The notes under the pieces were generated by a model that was not told the origin of the DNA, made no database searches, and was given only the letters and a program-made list of their open reading frames with translations. Below, piece by piece: positions 10,808 through 23,600 of a DNA stretch of 64,000 nt (positions within the stretch are counted from its first letter, which is position 1; every line of letters starts with the position of its first letter). The position numbers and the translations under genes are program-made. The DNA is from Heterocephalus glaber. Its lineage: Eukaryota > Chordata > Mammalia > Rodentia > Bathyergidae. The stretch is from NCBI RefSeq assembly GCF_000247695.1, contig NW_004624743.1:8969326-9033325 (forward strand), read 5' to 3'.

Positions 10808-11120
10808 TTATGGTTTAAATCTTAAATGGCCCCCAAATCCATGTAATTTGGGAAGGTAGTAAGGTCCGTTTGGAAGAGGTGGGCCACTGTGGGTGTGACC
10901 TGAGGGTGTCTCTCTCTTCCTGCTCCTCCTTTGATCTCTCTGCTTCCAGGCTGCCATGAGGCGAGCAGCCTTTTCCCCACCATGCTCTTCTGCCACGCAG
11001 TTCTGCCTTGGAGCCAACAGACCACAGAGCAAAATATGAGCCAAAATAAACCTCTCCTCCTTTAATTTGTTGGTGCTGGTTATTGAGTCCTAGCAATGAG
11101 AATGTGATTGAGACACTATC
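10808..11120 (+). mobile_element. MaLR LTR, plus
   Basis: It starts near tatggtttaaatcttaaatgg and contains ggaagaggtgggccactg and the ctctcttcctg pyrimidine block. A conserved gagccaaaataaacctctcctcctttaa poly(A)-signal region follows and the element ends near gattgagaca. Overlapping minus-strand frames are chance openings of the LTR. Confidence 0.85.
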
Positions 11121-11764
11121 ACATTGTATAACTGACCCAGTGTAATATTTTAATGTATAACTAGTCATTCGTTGGCCAAGGAAAAAAATAATCATTAAAA
11201 ACAATTGTATAGTGGAAGAGAATAAGAATTAGGCTAATATTAATGAAATTCTTCCACTTATACTGATTGTCATCAAAAGAAAAAAGAAGCTTGAATTATA
11301 CATTTGGATTTTAAATTCTATTGTGAATTATTCCCTGATCCAAGCGGGCTAAGACACTGGTGTTGAATTCTGTCGTGATAGTCTTATGCTCCCCAGCGTC
11401 GCCATGTGTCTAGTGAGTCTGAGGGAGCTAATCAGGGCATTGTGTGATACCTCTCTGAGGACTGGGGAAGGGCAGAAGGGAGTGCCACAGGAGGAGCTAG
11501 CCACTTCAGACAGGTAGTACCTTTCAGTTCCACTGGTGAATATACTCAGATTTGGGTGGGACCCAATGGCCAATGTATTTCAAAAAAGGTACTCTGAAGC
11601 CACTTGTGTGTGCACATTCAAGGACACAACGTCTTTCCATGTTATAGGTTTGTTGTCCATAAAGCTAAGCAAACCAAACACCATCAGCATAGCAAAACAA
11701 ATCAAGTTCCATAGTGCTAAGACTCCAAAAAGTCTTGCTTGGCTTTCAATCTAGGCTAGGTTAA
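11121..11764. other. no gene or repeat recognised
   Basis: Slightly richer in CpG than the surroundings around 11340-11420. The small open frames on either strand match no family I recognise. Confidence 0.4.
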
Positions 11765-12165
11765 TTCTTCTCTTAAAATTTTTATCCCAGTACAATCTCT
11801 TTTTTATTAGTGTATGTCTGCAATACACAATAGTTACACTGATTTTTGTCAGTTGGTACAGGATAAGGCATATCTTAATTATTTTCAATCCCTTTACTCT
11901 CTCTCTACTGTCTCTCCTGTCTCCTCCCACTGGGCCCCTCCCCATCTCCAAGAAGTCTGCCATTTTGTAAATCCTTCCTAATTCTCTCTCATGGACCCTT
12001 GTAATTTCCTTCACAGTTTTTTTCCAGCTTTCCATTATACACACACAATCACACACAGGCCGTGTACTGAGGGCTGTGATAACATACCACTTTCATTTAC
12101 ACACCCATTTATAGACCTGTATTTGTATCTTGTGCAGCCTAGGTGTTCAGAAATTTCTCATGGAA
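11765..12165 (-). mobile_element. possible L1 3' UTR, antisense
   Basis: The layout (a T-rich start with ttttttattagtgtatgtctgcaatacac, then a C/T-rich tract at 11890-11950, then more pyrimidine-rich sequence) resembles antisense rodent L1 3' ends elsewhere in this window. The nucleotide match to them is weak, so this is tentative. Confidence 0.35.
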
Positions 12166-14104
12166 TGAGTGTACAAATGAAGCAATGAAACAATAATGGG
12201 ATTTCTGGGATTTTTCTGTTAGTCTGAGAAATTTGAAGATATAGGTTAGTTTGTCACTAGTATTATTACTTAAATCATGAGAAAAGTATACAAAGATGAT
12301 GAGAACTATGGACAAAAATGCCATCTTGAGGAATATGACCTATATTTGAATCAAAGTGGAACTGGATACTCTTGAAATTCTTAAAATTTTATTTACATAT
12401 CTACTCCAAAACAAATCATAAAAAGCAATGTCACATGGGCAAATGAATAAAATTCTCATAATACATATTAGAATCTGTTTTTCTGTCATTGTGTAATAAT
12501 AAATAGAATTTGAATTTAAACATGCTATCTGTTTTCCCTGTATCTCAGTCTGCGTTTCTCTCTCTGACTTAATGCTCATACACAAACACATACAAAAAGC
12601 ACTATTATTCTTTTTTATTTTACATTTTAGCCACTAATAAATAAGCATGAACTCCAAACAGGTTCTTCCAAATAGGGCTTAGGTACATGACAAACTCACA
12701 AAGCCACCGAAATAATGCTGCTAATGTCAGACTTAAAATATTCACTTCTAAGGGTGTGCACAAAAATATATATTAAATGGTTTATAAAGAAAAAAATGCC
12801 CACTCAGTCATTGGTCTTCTCTATGGTTAGCAATGGTACCAGTAAATACCAGTGCAAAAGGGATTTTTTAAATATTCAGAATTATTTGCTACAAAAAAAA
12901 CCCCTAAATTGTTTTATATTCACAATTGAAAGCTATCAAGTAATAATCACTGTGTGTCTACATCAGACTGGTTTGTATTCAATCTTTTTATCTATGAGGG
13001 AAATATTCCATATCCTATTTCCAAAGCCCTGAGCCAAAATAGACCACAAAGTAGACTTACTCATAACTGAGACTTGGTGACCAAAAATAGGCAGATAAAT
13101 GTTGAGCTCAAAAGGTAGGATTTCATAAAGCTTTTGTCTATAATCCTCAAAGTAGGGTAGTTGGTTCTGCTGTAGAGTTAATTAGCATACATGTGGAAGC
13201 AGTTTATGGAGGCAGCTTAATCCCAAACAAATGTGAAAATAAGCTCACATTGTTTTGTAGAATGATTTACATTCATTATCATCTACTTTAAAAAAAACAC
13301 ATGTTTTTAAAAAGTCATTATTCCCTCCAGAAAATTGGTGGATAAAATATTTCCATATTTGTACTTTTGAAAATTATGGATTTCCAGACAAGGCCATATT
13401 TCTTCAAATTGAAATAAAGCATAAGATTTGTTTAAAACTATGGTTTCCAAACTTTGTCCAGATATAAAGGCATTACCAAATGATAGAGGATTCGTGAAAT
13501 GAACGGACAGAGTGAATTGACTATGGATCATTAGAAATACAAACTTGCTTTGCGAGTTTCTATGGAAGATATTTTGGAACTTCATTAAATGAGATCTCCA
13601 TAAAAGACTCAAGATGGAAATAACTAACATACTCGTACTGTTCTAACTATGAAATACAAGTCTGATATTTTAATATGGCTCGTAAAACCATCTTATCATT
13701 TGTTGATGACTATAGTTTTTAGTTGGTATACTTTGTCTAGAGATACAGTTGTACCTTTCATTGTAATGATGAATAAAATTATAATGAAATTTAACTACTT
13801 ATGAGAATCTAACATCAAAATGAATATAACAAAAACAGAATTGACTACCTCATAAATCTCTGAAATAATCTAAATTAGATGCTTATAAAATAAAAACTTA
13901 TACTCTGGTTTCTCTTCAGATTGAATAAATCTTTCACCTTTGACTTAAATAAAAACCCAGTCTCCTCTACTTTTAGTGTTGAACTGCTGTACTAAGTACC
14001 AAGCCCAAACTCAAATGATCTATAGAAATTGTGAGTAAGACAACATTTAAAGAGGGATATTCCATTTGCAAAGCATTTGATTAACTTACAGATGCTTCAA
14101 GTAA
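12166..14104. other. no gene or repeat recognised
   Basis: AT-rich sequence. The 105- and 107-codon frames within it (12715-13032 plus, 13307-13630 minus) show no recognisable domain and no splice or UTR context. Confidence 0.45.
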
Positions 14105-14190
14105 AAGCCTTTATTCAATCAACAAATATTTAACATCCTTAGGATGTGCCAGACTCAGGACTGAAGTCTTCAGTGCAATGGTGAGAAAGT
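14105..14190 (-). mobile_element. L2 fragment, antisense
   Basis: Block tcaatcaacaaatatttaacatcc followed by gatgtgccagactcaggactg matches the antisense of the L2 3' end (tattgagc...tgtgccaggcactg). Confidence 0.6.
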
Positions 14191-15750
14191 AAGTTATTGC
14201 TCTCTTCTTCAGAGTTATACTGTCCGGAAATAGTTACATAATATGGAAATTATTAACTGGGGAACGGACTTTATCATAAGCCAATTATGGGGTTAGAGTC
14301 TATTAGAGAGGCAGCTAACTATGGGAAGTCACAAACAAAGAATCTCTCAAAAACAACACATGAAGGTAACTGAATTTGAATGAAATGGAATGAATAATGA
14401 TGACTAAGGGAAGAAGAGAATATACATTCGAAAGGAATGTTTCCTGAAAATAAAGAAATACTCCTTGTGGCTGGAATTTCAAAGCAAAATTTGATTGTGC
14501 AAAGCTCATAATGCATGAAGCTGGAATGGTAAGTAGGGATCAATCCTGTTGGCACATTAGGATTTCAAACTTTATCTTTTGCCTTAACAACTGCTTTCTT
14601 ACCCTGGTGGCACTATTCTGTGATGTTTATATTATACGTTTTCTGGGGCTTGCCTAATAGTTCATTTAGCCATATCAGAATGCTAAAATTAAGTGCCCTT
14701 TCGATTTGAACTCTGGACATGAGGGATCCATCTAAATCTCATCTAAAGGCGTAGTTATGGCAACTCAAAACAAGATACCCACCTTCTCTTAACTTCAGTT
14801 CTCTTTTCCAACAAGATAGAATCTCCAATGATAATGGAGTAAGTTGTCAGTACTTAAAGACACAGCATGTGCTCAAACTTTGTCATATTTCCATATAAAA
14901 ATACTCCAAATCAATGTTCTATTAATTCCATTTTGATTTTACTTTCCTTGGGAAGCAGCTGAGGCACAGTTGCATTTTGTTGGGAAATACATACAGGGAG
15001 GTTTGAATGGGAACATAAATTTAAATACACATGCTGTGAATATGAGAGTGGCAGATGCAGCATCTATACAGTGCATTTTGGTCTGTAAACTTCAGTTACA
15101 GTATCTAGGGTCTCGTATCATGTTCAGACTTAGATTTTAAGTATGTTTTAGTTCTGTAAATCCTTCTTAGATTGGCCTTTCCTCATCAACATGGGACCAC
15201 TGGAAGTATCATGCAACATTATACTTATGGAAGTAAAAAGCTGCAAAATATGTGTACATAAAGTTGTATTCTAGTGACCCTTTTGTAGAGAATTATGCTG
15301 CGAACTGCATTATTATAAGTGATCACTTTGAGATTGTTAAGAATACACTGATCCCATGAACGTCTTTTGTGTGAGGTCAGTATTAAAGAGGAGTGTCGGC
15401 TTTTATTCAAACCTCCAGGGCATTCTTAAAGTTACAGGAAAACAGCTGAGTTTTGTGGCAACAGATTCCTACCAGCGGATCCGTGTTTTGCTTTCTGAGC
15501 TCTCTTTTTCACACAAAAGAATAAAAGCTCTTTAAGAAGGCTCATTGGAGTTGTCCTGGATTGTTAATTTCTCTACTTCTTTTAAGAATGGAATTTCCAA
15601 AATTATGTGGGCTCCAGAAATACCATAATTTAGGTGATACTAATAGGTTTTACTTTTGCATTGAGCAGCACCTCAACTCTCTGATTATTTAGTCAAATAT
15701 ATTGCAGACCTATTATAAATTTCACATTTCTTTCTTCTTTTCTTCTCTTT
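14191..15750. other. no gene or repeat recognised
   Basis: Apparently unique AT-rich sequence; nothing to report. The copy of tcttctcttt at 15741-15750 belongs to the flanking SINE duplication. Confidence 0.45.
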
Positions 15751-15851
15751 TTTTTTGTTTTTTGGGGGGTTTTTTTGGTACTGGGGAAGGAAATCGGGTC
15801 CTTGTTCTTGCAGCGTAGGCAGTGGAACCACTGAGCTAAATCCCCAGGCCC
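15751..15851 (-). mobile_element. ID-type SINE with 10-bp TSD, antisense
   Basis: On the minus strand it has an A box (TAGCTCAGTGGTTC), a B-box-like GATTTCCTTCCCC, then agtacc and a long A-rich tail interrupted by C. TCTTCTCTTT is duplicated at 15741-15750 and 15852-15861, exactly flanking the element. Confidence 0.92.
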
Positions 15852-15861
15852 TCTTCTCTTT

Positions 15862-17024
15862 CTGATGTTCATAAATTCTCTTTCTTAAGAAGAACAGCTT
15901 CAGAAGAAATTTAGAAGTGTAGCATTGACAATTAACTTTATCCAGACTTTAAAGTCACCTTAGATCAATAACAAATCTTAGGCATTTTTCTCATTTCTTA
16001 CCTTCCTAAGTAGGAAGGCAACACCTGCTTCAAATTCAACAATAATTTGTATAATGAATTTTCATTTAATTTAGACTAGAGCATTAGTTGATTTCCCTTT
16101 ACCCCTGAATGTGAAAATCTCTTGGAATTTCCAGAGATATTTTCATGGGTAAAAATTCATTAGGGAAGTGTTTTTGCCACAAAGCTATGTAAAGTAACTT
16201 TTATTATTTTCCTCATTTTTACCACTGTGACTTAATAGAAAATATATCTGAGATCAGTACTCCTGACGTATATAACTCAGAGAAATAAAATACAATTTTA
16301 TGTATAAAATTTTCTCATTGATCTCCATATTACTAGAAATGTGTTTGCTTTTTAAAAGAGGAACTTACTCATGTCACTCCAGAGCTGAAAATTATTTTGT
16401 TGATGATCTTCATTATGTTCAGGGGAAAAAACAATCTTCTTTATTGCTGAATGGAAAAAAGTTCTCAATCTATTCCAATAATAAGTAAATAGAAATATTA
16501 ATAAATACTAATGTTTATGTAGCAACACTGCTCCAAATACTGGAAATACTGAAAATTAAGGTTAAAAGTTATCTTATGCTCTAGATTTAAGAAAAAAGTT
16601 GTTCTTTGCTCATAGTAACAAGTAGCCACTAGAGCTAACTTTATGCCCATCCTAGTCTATCAAATAATGTTGCAGCAGTAACTACGTTTCTAAAGACCAG
16701 CGAATCAGCATCCACTCTGATCAGTGACCACCTCATCCCAGAGGAAGCTTAGAAGAGACAGCCAAGAACCAAAATCTGCACTGTAGCAAGCACCATGGCT
16801 AGAGATCGCCCAGACATTCTAGTCCTGAAAGTTTGGCAACCTCTGAGATCCATACTTCCTCCCATTTCTAATAGTTTGTGACTTTATAAGAACCATTCTC
16901 CTTTAACATAACAAGCAGTAGCTTCAGCTTTTTGATTCACAAATGGAGTTATTGCCTCTGTTTTCACTGCCGCTCATTTATGTAACCCTGGAGATAGAGC
17001 TTTGAAGGAGGACCACTACTGTGG
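15862..17024. other. no gene or repeat recognised
   Basis: Apparently unique sequence with no coding or RNA signal that I can support. Confidence 0.45.
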
Positions 17025-17155
17025 ATTCTGTAGGTAAGGAAACAGATAATCCGTACTGTGTCCAACAGAACTCAGCAAATAAATGGTAAAGGAGAACTCG
17101 AGTTCAGGTGATCTGGGTACTGAGCTCATGCTCTCAGCCACTGTTACACCGAATT
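17025..17155 (-). mobile_element. MIR, antisense
   Basis: Matches the antisense MIR core and 5' side: aaggaaacagataatcc, then aatggtaaaggagaactcgagttcagg, then tgagctcatgctctcagccactgttac. Confidence 0.75.
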
Positions 17156-17989
17156 TCTTATATTCTCCGCCAATGGCAACTCAACTCTTCACACTCGCTT
17201 TCTAACTACCACCATTCACTCCTTCCCTAACAAATTACACATGCACGTCCTAGAATTCCCATGTCTTCCCTTTCCTGTGGTCTCCTGTACACATCATTCC
17301 TTTCACAGAAAGACAGAGATACCCTTCTCACCTCAATTATGCTTAGGGAATGCCCATCCTTTATTATCTTCTCCATTTATGCCAGGAGAACTCTAACACT
17401 GCAATCATTGTACACTTGTAAAATCAACTCCAGTGGCCCAAGTAATGGACCCCCAAAGTCAGACAGTCAACAACTAATAAAAACTGCACTTAAACATGTT
17501 AACCCTGACTCAGTCTTGTTGCTTCTTTTGGTAAATATGTTCTGTCATATTAATCATTTGATTCCTCATTTCAAAATACTCTCGTTTCTTCAGGCGTGGC
17601 TTATATTTTGCCCTCAAAACAGGACATGCTAAAAGATCTGACTAAAGGAAAATCAAATGAAAGCCTTCCTATTTAGAGCTTGTACATGATAATATTCTGT
17701 GTCCAATTTGTCCATTTCCTCTGAAAAAATAGCACTGTACTATTAATTCATGGTCATATTGCAGATAATAGTAAAGGTATTCAGTCCCGTAAACCAAGCA
17801 GCATGCTATAAGAACTGCTGCTACTCAATCATGGGTATTATTAATAATCTGCGCCTCACATTTATATTATTTTACCAGCATTTACTATTTCATTAGTAGT
17901 CCCTAAATGATGCATATGCATGAATGGTACTTTGAGTTAGATATTATAGTTGCAATTTAGTCTCTCTCACTTTTCCTGTCAAAGCTTTG
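17156..17989. other. no gene or repeat recognised
   Basis: Contains an open 123-codon frame at 17261-17632 with no recognisable domain, codon bias or splice context. I treat it as non-coding. Confidence 0.45.
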
Positions 17990-18095
17990 GGATTCAAAAT
18001 CTACAAAACGTTACTAATAGCATACTTGTTTCATGGAATGGTTATAAAGAGTAAATATAATTCACACAATGTGCTTCATAAGTAAATAAATCACC
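17990..18095 (+). mobile_element. MIR 3' part, plus
   Basis: The block tttcatggaatggttataaagagtaaatataattcacacaatgtgcttcat resembles the MIR 3' segment (tcatagggttgttgtgaggattaaatg...). Diverged and partial. Confidence 0.5.
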
Positions 18096-19311
18096 TCATC
18101 TTAATTTCCTATGCACCCCTGCCAAGTTAATATGTCTAGGGTATACCTTTGGCATCAAATGCTTTCCTTGTGTACTTGCTGGGGCTTTCCACTGCTCCTA
18201 AACATGGCTCAAAGCTATCAGTTGAGCATTTATCCCTTCCCGCATCTTTCTCACGATCAGACTCATCACTTCCCAACAAGGGTCCGACATTCTCAGAAAC
18301 TCCAAAGGCCTGTTTTTCCTTGTAAATGCACCTTGTTCTCCACCTGTTCATCTTTCTCCACAGTGCTCTGGGCACTATGAAAGCTCTTCCTTATCATGTC
18401 TCTCCGTAGTCAGATGAATCCGTTCCTAGCAATGCCCTAGGAATTCTTGCAGGTACTGGAAATAATTGTTCTTACCTCATTTTCTACTGTTTTAGTTCTC
18501 TTGAAATACCTCTCGTTTCTGGCCCTGTTGTATAATCAACTTAAATTTGTATTTTTCTTCCTACTGGGCTATAAATCATTTATGAGATGGAGAGAGGGAG
18601 GAAGGAGGAGAGGAAAAGGGGATGAGAAAAATTAAGATAAATTACGTGCATGGACTAACTCCCATGATAAATACAATTACTATTCCTGCAAATATGGACA
18701 TAAAAATTAAAAATAAGTTTACAAGAGGAGAAAGAAAGAAAGAGAGAAAGAAAGAAGAGCAACAGAAAGAAATCTATGTTTTTTCAATACTGCTAAATAG
18801 TACCTCACATGCTGCAGGTGCTCAATAGATTTTTCTGCTCCATCAATTTACATTTGTATATTGTAAGTTAAAAACCCAGCAATCCCCTCAAAATTTCTTT
18901 AGTATTATGATCATTTAAGAGATATTGAACTATATGTTTAAATGCACAATTTCAGCATTCAATAGGGATGAAGATAGCACTTAAGAGTATAAACCCAAAA
19001 TGAAAATGAATTTAGGGCTTGATTTACATTACAATGTACAAAATTGTACCCAGTCTTCAACACATCCAGACTTATACAGATGCCTTTAAAGGTGCCTTGA
19101 AAGAAACTAATAAAAACACGGTTTATGTATGAAAATTTAATTTTTTGATAACCAAAATCAAATCCATGAGAACCTAAAATACATCTATAATACTCTGTGC
19201 ACTAAAGAAGTTCTCAGTAAAATTTTTTAAATTTAATTGAAAGTCTTTGAAAATTGAATTAGCTTTTATTTTAAAGTTTGGGTTTCTCACTTGCTTTCCC
19301 TAGGGTTCTTT
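18096..19311. other. no gene or repeat recognised; AAAG-rich patch
   Basis: Mostly unclassified. A purine-rich low-complexity patch with AAAG units lies at 18724-18760, and a GGGAGGAAGGAGGAG patch at 18590-18625. Confidence 0.45.
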
Positions 19312-19318
19312 CTTTCAT

Positions 19319-19353
<35 letters not shown>

Positions 19354-19545
19354 TTGGTGTTGGTGTTGGTGGTGATATTGAAGATTGAACCAAGGGTCTT
19401 TGCACTAAGCTCCATCTACAGTATTTTTTATTTTGATACAAATCTCACAAAGTTACTAAGTTGTACAGGCTGGGCTCCAACTTGCAATCCTGCTGCCCAG
19501 CCTTTCAGAGTGCTGGGATTAGAGGTTTGTACCACCACACCGGGC
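19312..19545 (-). mobile_element. B1-ID dimeric SINE with (TTTA)n tail, antisense
   Basis: Read on the minus strand the 5' half is B1/7SL-derived (cccggtgtggtggtacaaacctctaatcccagcactct) and the 3' half is ID/tRNA-derived (ggagcttagtgcaaagacccttggttcaatcttcaat). The A-rich tail has been expanded into a pure (TAAA)n microsatellite (19317-19353 as TTTA on the plus strand). The dimer order B1 then ID is the arrangement known from squirrel-related and some other non-murid rodents. Confidence 0.85.
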
Positions 19546-19926
19546 TAGTCTATTATTTAAAATTCAATGATGAATAATATTTTAAATTTGATTAAGATGT
19601 GATCATAGTCTGACCTACGAAGAGTAGTAGGTAAATCTGAGGACTAGTATTACAATTCATTCTCAAAACCAACATTAAAACCTAATATTATTAGCAGTTT
19701 CCTGATCATACATTTTGTCACCCATTAGGATTGCAAATTGCACTGAACTTTAATGGACTCCCAAGAAAGGTCTCAGAAGCTATAATGGAATAACATAAAA
19801 TAAAATTCAGATAAAAGTAACTACTTTTTTCCAAACGGAGGGTAAATTAGGCATGCTGAAAACAAAACAAAAAATAAAAATATATTTCTTCTGCCTGTAT
19901 AGGCTCCTAATTAAAAGTAATAAAAA
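19546..19926. other. no gene or repeat recognised
   Basis: AT-rich sequence; nothing recognised. Confidence 0.4.
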
Positions 19927-19953
19927 ATTATATATATATATATATATATATAT
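19927..19953. repeat. (TA)n microsatellite
   Basis: An uninterrupted run of TA dinucleotides, directly abutting the start of a Tigger-type MITE. TA is the target site of this transposon superfamily. Confidence 0.95.
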
Positions 19954-20190
19954 CCCTCAATATTTTTGGAAAATTTGTTCCAGTACCTAGACAGATACCG
20001 AAATCTGGTGTACCTCACATTCCTTATTTAAAATGCTATAGTATTTGCATATAACCTATGTAATCCTCTTATATACTTTAAATCATCTCTAGATTACTTA
20101 TAATATCCAATACAAAATAAATGAGATGTAAACAGTTGCTCCTGTACATGTTCAGTACAAATGTAACTTATTTTCCAAGTGTTTTCTGCC
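19954..20190 (+). mobile_element. TcMar-Tigger family MITE (MER2-like), plus
   Basis: The order of blocks is characteristic. First comes ccctcaatattt...gttccagtacctagacagataccgaaatctg, then aaatgctatagtatttgcatataacctatg. Next is atactttaaatcatctctagattacttataatatccaatac, and the fragment ends with ctcctgtacatgttcagtaca. This is the internal part of a non-autonomous Tigger element. The 3' terminal repeat is not seen, so the right end is truncated or unrecognised. Confidence 0.85.
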
Positions 20191-20404
20191 TGTGTTTGTT
20201 TAACTCTGTGGATGCAGAGTTAATGGATAAGGAGGCCTGAGGGTGTAGGGTATTATGTGGGCAGGTAGTTAGAAAGGAAATTATTGCTTTATTTTTTTTC
20301 AAAAGCTCAAACACTGAGATTCTGGCCCGAATTTTAATTTGGATTAACTGAGCTCAGTTCTCCATTGAGCACAGACTTGTCCTGATCTCTTAGGTAGACA
20401 ATCA

Positions 20405-20650
20405 GAGAAAAATGTCCCTTAGACTTCATCCCCTACTGGCCACGGAACACCACCAGCCACCTGTGTATTCCATCCTTCAAGGGCGCTTTGCCCTTGGGTG
20501 TGAAGCATGGAAGAAAACAGACTCTGACTCCAGCAGATCTCCCCCACAGAGATTTGTTTATTGTGCACGCGGGAGCATTCCCAAGCAAGCAGGTGATGCA
20601 GCACACAGCAGAGTGCTGACCATGTCTGCCACTGAGGCATTAGTCTAGTT
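20405..20650 (-). mobile_element. possible LTR end (R/U5), antisense
   Basis: On the minus strand there is a compact AATAAA (complement at 20557-20562) followed by a T/G-rich downstream stretch and a CA-ended flank. Base composition is richer in GC and CpG than the surroundings, as in an ERV LTR. No duplication or family match was identified, so this is a guess from architecture. Confidence 0.35.
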
Positions 20651-23600
20651 CCCACCCCATCCTTGAATCTCCTTTCCTAGCCAAGGTTTTTCTTCCAGAT
20701 CTGATGTTCACTCCCTTTTTCCCCAGCTCAATGCACTCTGCTATTACCTACCACCTTCTATGGGTATTTTCTTTCCTTTGTTCCATATAAGTTCATTCAA
20801 GGAGCATTTCCATTTCTTCTTTTCTGCATTTTCCACAGAATGCTCTCCAGCAAGTTATACTGTGTGCATTTGACCGATTTCACTGAATGTGGAAGGGGAA
20901 AAGGCTTTAGGGTATAGCCATCCAACAATGCTGAGTAAAACAAGCAAAACTTCGTGCCCTGTTATAATTTTCCACAGTCCTCTCTCCCCACTCATTCCGT
21001 TCTCCGATTCACGTGTGATTATGATGTTCAGAGACACCCACTTTTGGTCTTCTTATCCTCACTTAGCTCTCACGCCCCCTTCAAGTTTGACTGATAACCC
21101 TAGAATACACTATCATTGTAAACGTTTATCGAAGTGTTATCCCAAACCAAGACTTATCAGACCAAGATAAACCAAAACAATGTCTCTTCGCAAGAGGAAT
21201 CTTGGTGCCAGCTGTCGAGATTGCTTTAAAGCCTGCTCCAGGTGTAATCTCTTCTCAGCCACACTCTGAGCACATGTTATCTGCACTTCGAGAAGCTGTA
21301 AGTTGAGCTGAAGCAAGCATGACCTTTGGGTGTGAAGCAGGGTGATAATGTCAGTGGGGGGTGGGTTACTCTAATCTGTCTCTCCTTCCCCGGGAGGAGA
21401 ACTCTGCTCCACTCATTGTGTTCTCATCTTGGCAACTCACACTCTACGGACTTCTGCTTTCAGGTAGAGAACTTATTTTCCCTTTTAATGGCTGTACCAT
21501 CCCACTTTTACCTTGAGACAAATCCCCAGTTTGAAGCTCTCCCAGGGCAGAAGAAAATCATTTGACTGGGATGAGACAAACAACTTACTTTAAGAAAACA
21601 AAAAAACTGTTTCCTTCACTTGCTTTTTCTATCAAGAATAGGAAATTATGATTTAAAAAAAAAATCAGTAAGAGCTTGTTCTTATTTCATTTCATGCTAT
21701 TTCTGAGTTTGTGAGCTCTCAGCAGCCTTCCATGGTGTCAACCCATTATATACCTTTAAAAAAATCCTGCCTCCATTAAACTTTAAGCTGTCAAGGATTA
21801 CAACGAAAAGATGCAATTTTTTTCACTGCAGGAAAGGTCTGATTTAGTAACAAGCTATAAGCTAACAGAGCAGTAGAATCCACATATAATGTTTCACTGA
21901 AAGGGGAAAAAACATGCTGCTTTTTTGTGTGCTTCAGCCTTGGTTGTTGTTTTTTTTTTAATTTCTTATTTAAAAAATATACAGTCTACCGAGCTTTCAA
22001 ATACAATAGAAACTAGGAATGGTGCTCCTCTTACATTTGTGGGTATAAAACCCCCATGTTCAAGCACATACAGACACACAATGGGTCTATATCCATTCTA
22101 CATTGGACACCACTGAGAAAAATGTGTTAGTCCACATTGCTGCGTAGCTTACATGTTTAATATTGATTTAATTAGTCATTTAATTCCAAACGCACTTATT
22201 ATATACTTCTTTGAAATGGCTATTTACTTTCACCACAATACGTACATTACAAGTGATTGCCTAGGACACCAAGCCTGTGGCCTGGTGCTTTCTGGGTACA
22301 GAAATGCCACTTTCCTCCCCCACTCCAGTTTGAGCATCACAATGTCAAACATTCTGCATACATTCCCTAAGGAATCTGCAAGGCTAATTAGGGTGAGCTT
22401 CACCGTAAAGAATACAGTTGTTAAAACAGCTTCTGTACACAGGAGAGTAATGAGCATTCTTCACACATGCTGTGATTTGTTACTGCAATTTGCAGTCATA
22501 TATCTCTTAGGAAATAACTCATATGTTGTTATTTATTGCATGTATGATTATTAATGATATATTAACAACTGTTGAAAGCAACTTATTTCACCTCAATAAC
22601 TCATATACATAGCTCAGTATTTAAAGAGCCAGGGAGACCTCCTTTCTGTTTTTTCCAGAAACATATGTCTTTTACTTTTTCTCCAAGAGAGTAAAGAAAA
22701 TGGTCCAGATTTTATACACAATAGAAATTTTATTTAACTTGCCTTATGAAAGATTTTATTATACTGGTGGCAAGAGAATAGTTTTGAAAGCTGGATCATT
22801 CCCAATTTTTTTAGAATCTTTTATAAATTCAGCCGAACTCCCTATAATGCAATGTCTAATGTTAAAAGTACCTAATGTTTAAAACATCAAATTGTGTGTT
22901 TCTGTTGATATTAGTGGCTCAGATAGCCACATGTACAAAGCTAATTTTTAAATTAACATTACTGGAAGAAATATGTTGCTGCTAGTCAGACCCAATCCAA
23001 ATATAGTGTTAGCTAAATACTCCAAAATGCTGTGTTGGTAATTTATCTTGCATTAACTATACAAGAGAGGTTAAGGCTCTGACTTAAATATTATGTGTGA
23101 GACATCACACCATTCCACACTGATGAAAACGGAGCTCCTCGCTGCTTCACCTTCAGTGCTGACAGATTTTTTACCAATTAACTACTATCCAAATGTCTTC
23201 TGATAACTGGAACACAGAAACAAGAGAGAGCTTTTGTTTCAGAACTTAGACACACAGCATTAAATTTAAAGTTTATAAATCTTTGAGCCACTCTGGGTGT
23301 TGATTTCAGGGTCTGAGGACTTGTTTTGGCTTATCTGAAATCATAGGTGCTGTGTGCTTGTGTCCCTGCTGGGATTTTTTTCCAAAGATATAAATTACAT
23401 GAAAAGTGTGGCTTGTTTCCAGAGAGACAAAAGATTCTGCCTTTTGAAATATTCAGAGAACTGAAGAAAGCACTGCACTGAATTAGGGGTTCATTACCAA
23501 CCACTCAGATAATATCATAGATCTCTGTGATATTAGAGGCAAATAAATAATTAATTCAGCTTTGGTGATCAGAAAAAAATGATTGTTGACACAAAGTGAT

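Noticed and set aside
10815..11204. Overlapping minus-strand frames of 67-129 codons
   Set aside because: They lie on the antisense of a MaLR LTR.
11340..11760. Possible processed pseudogene, because of slightly higher CpG and open frames on both strands
   Set aside because: No poly(A), no duplication and no protein match that I can recognise.
17261..17632. 123-codon plus-strand frame
   Set aside because: No domain, no splice signals at its edges, no retrocopy marks.
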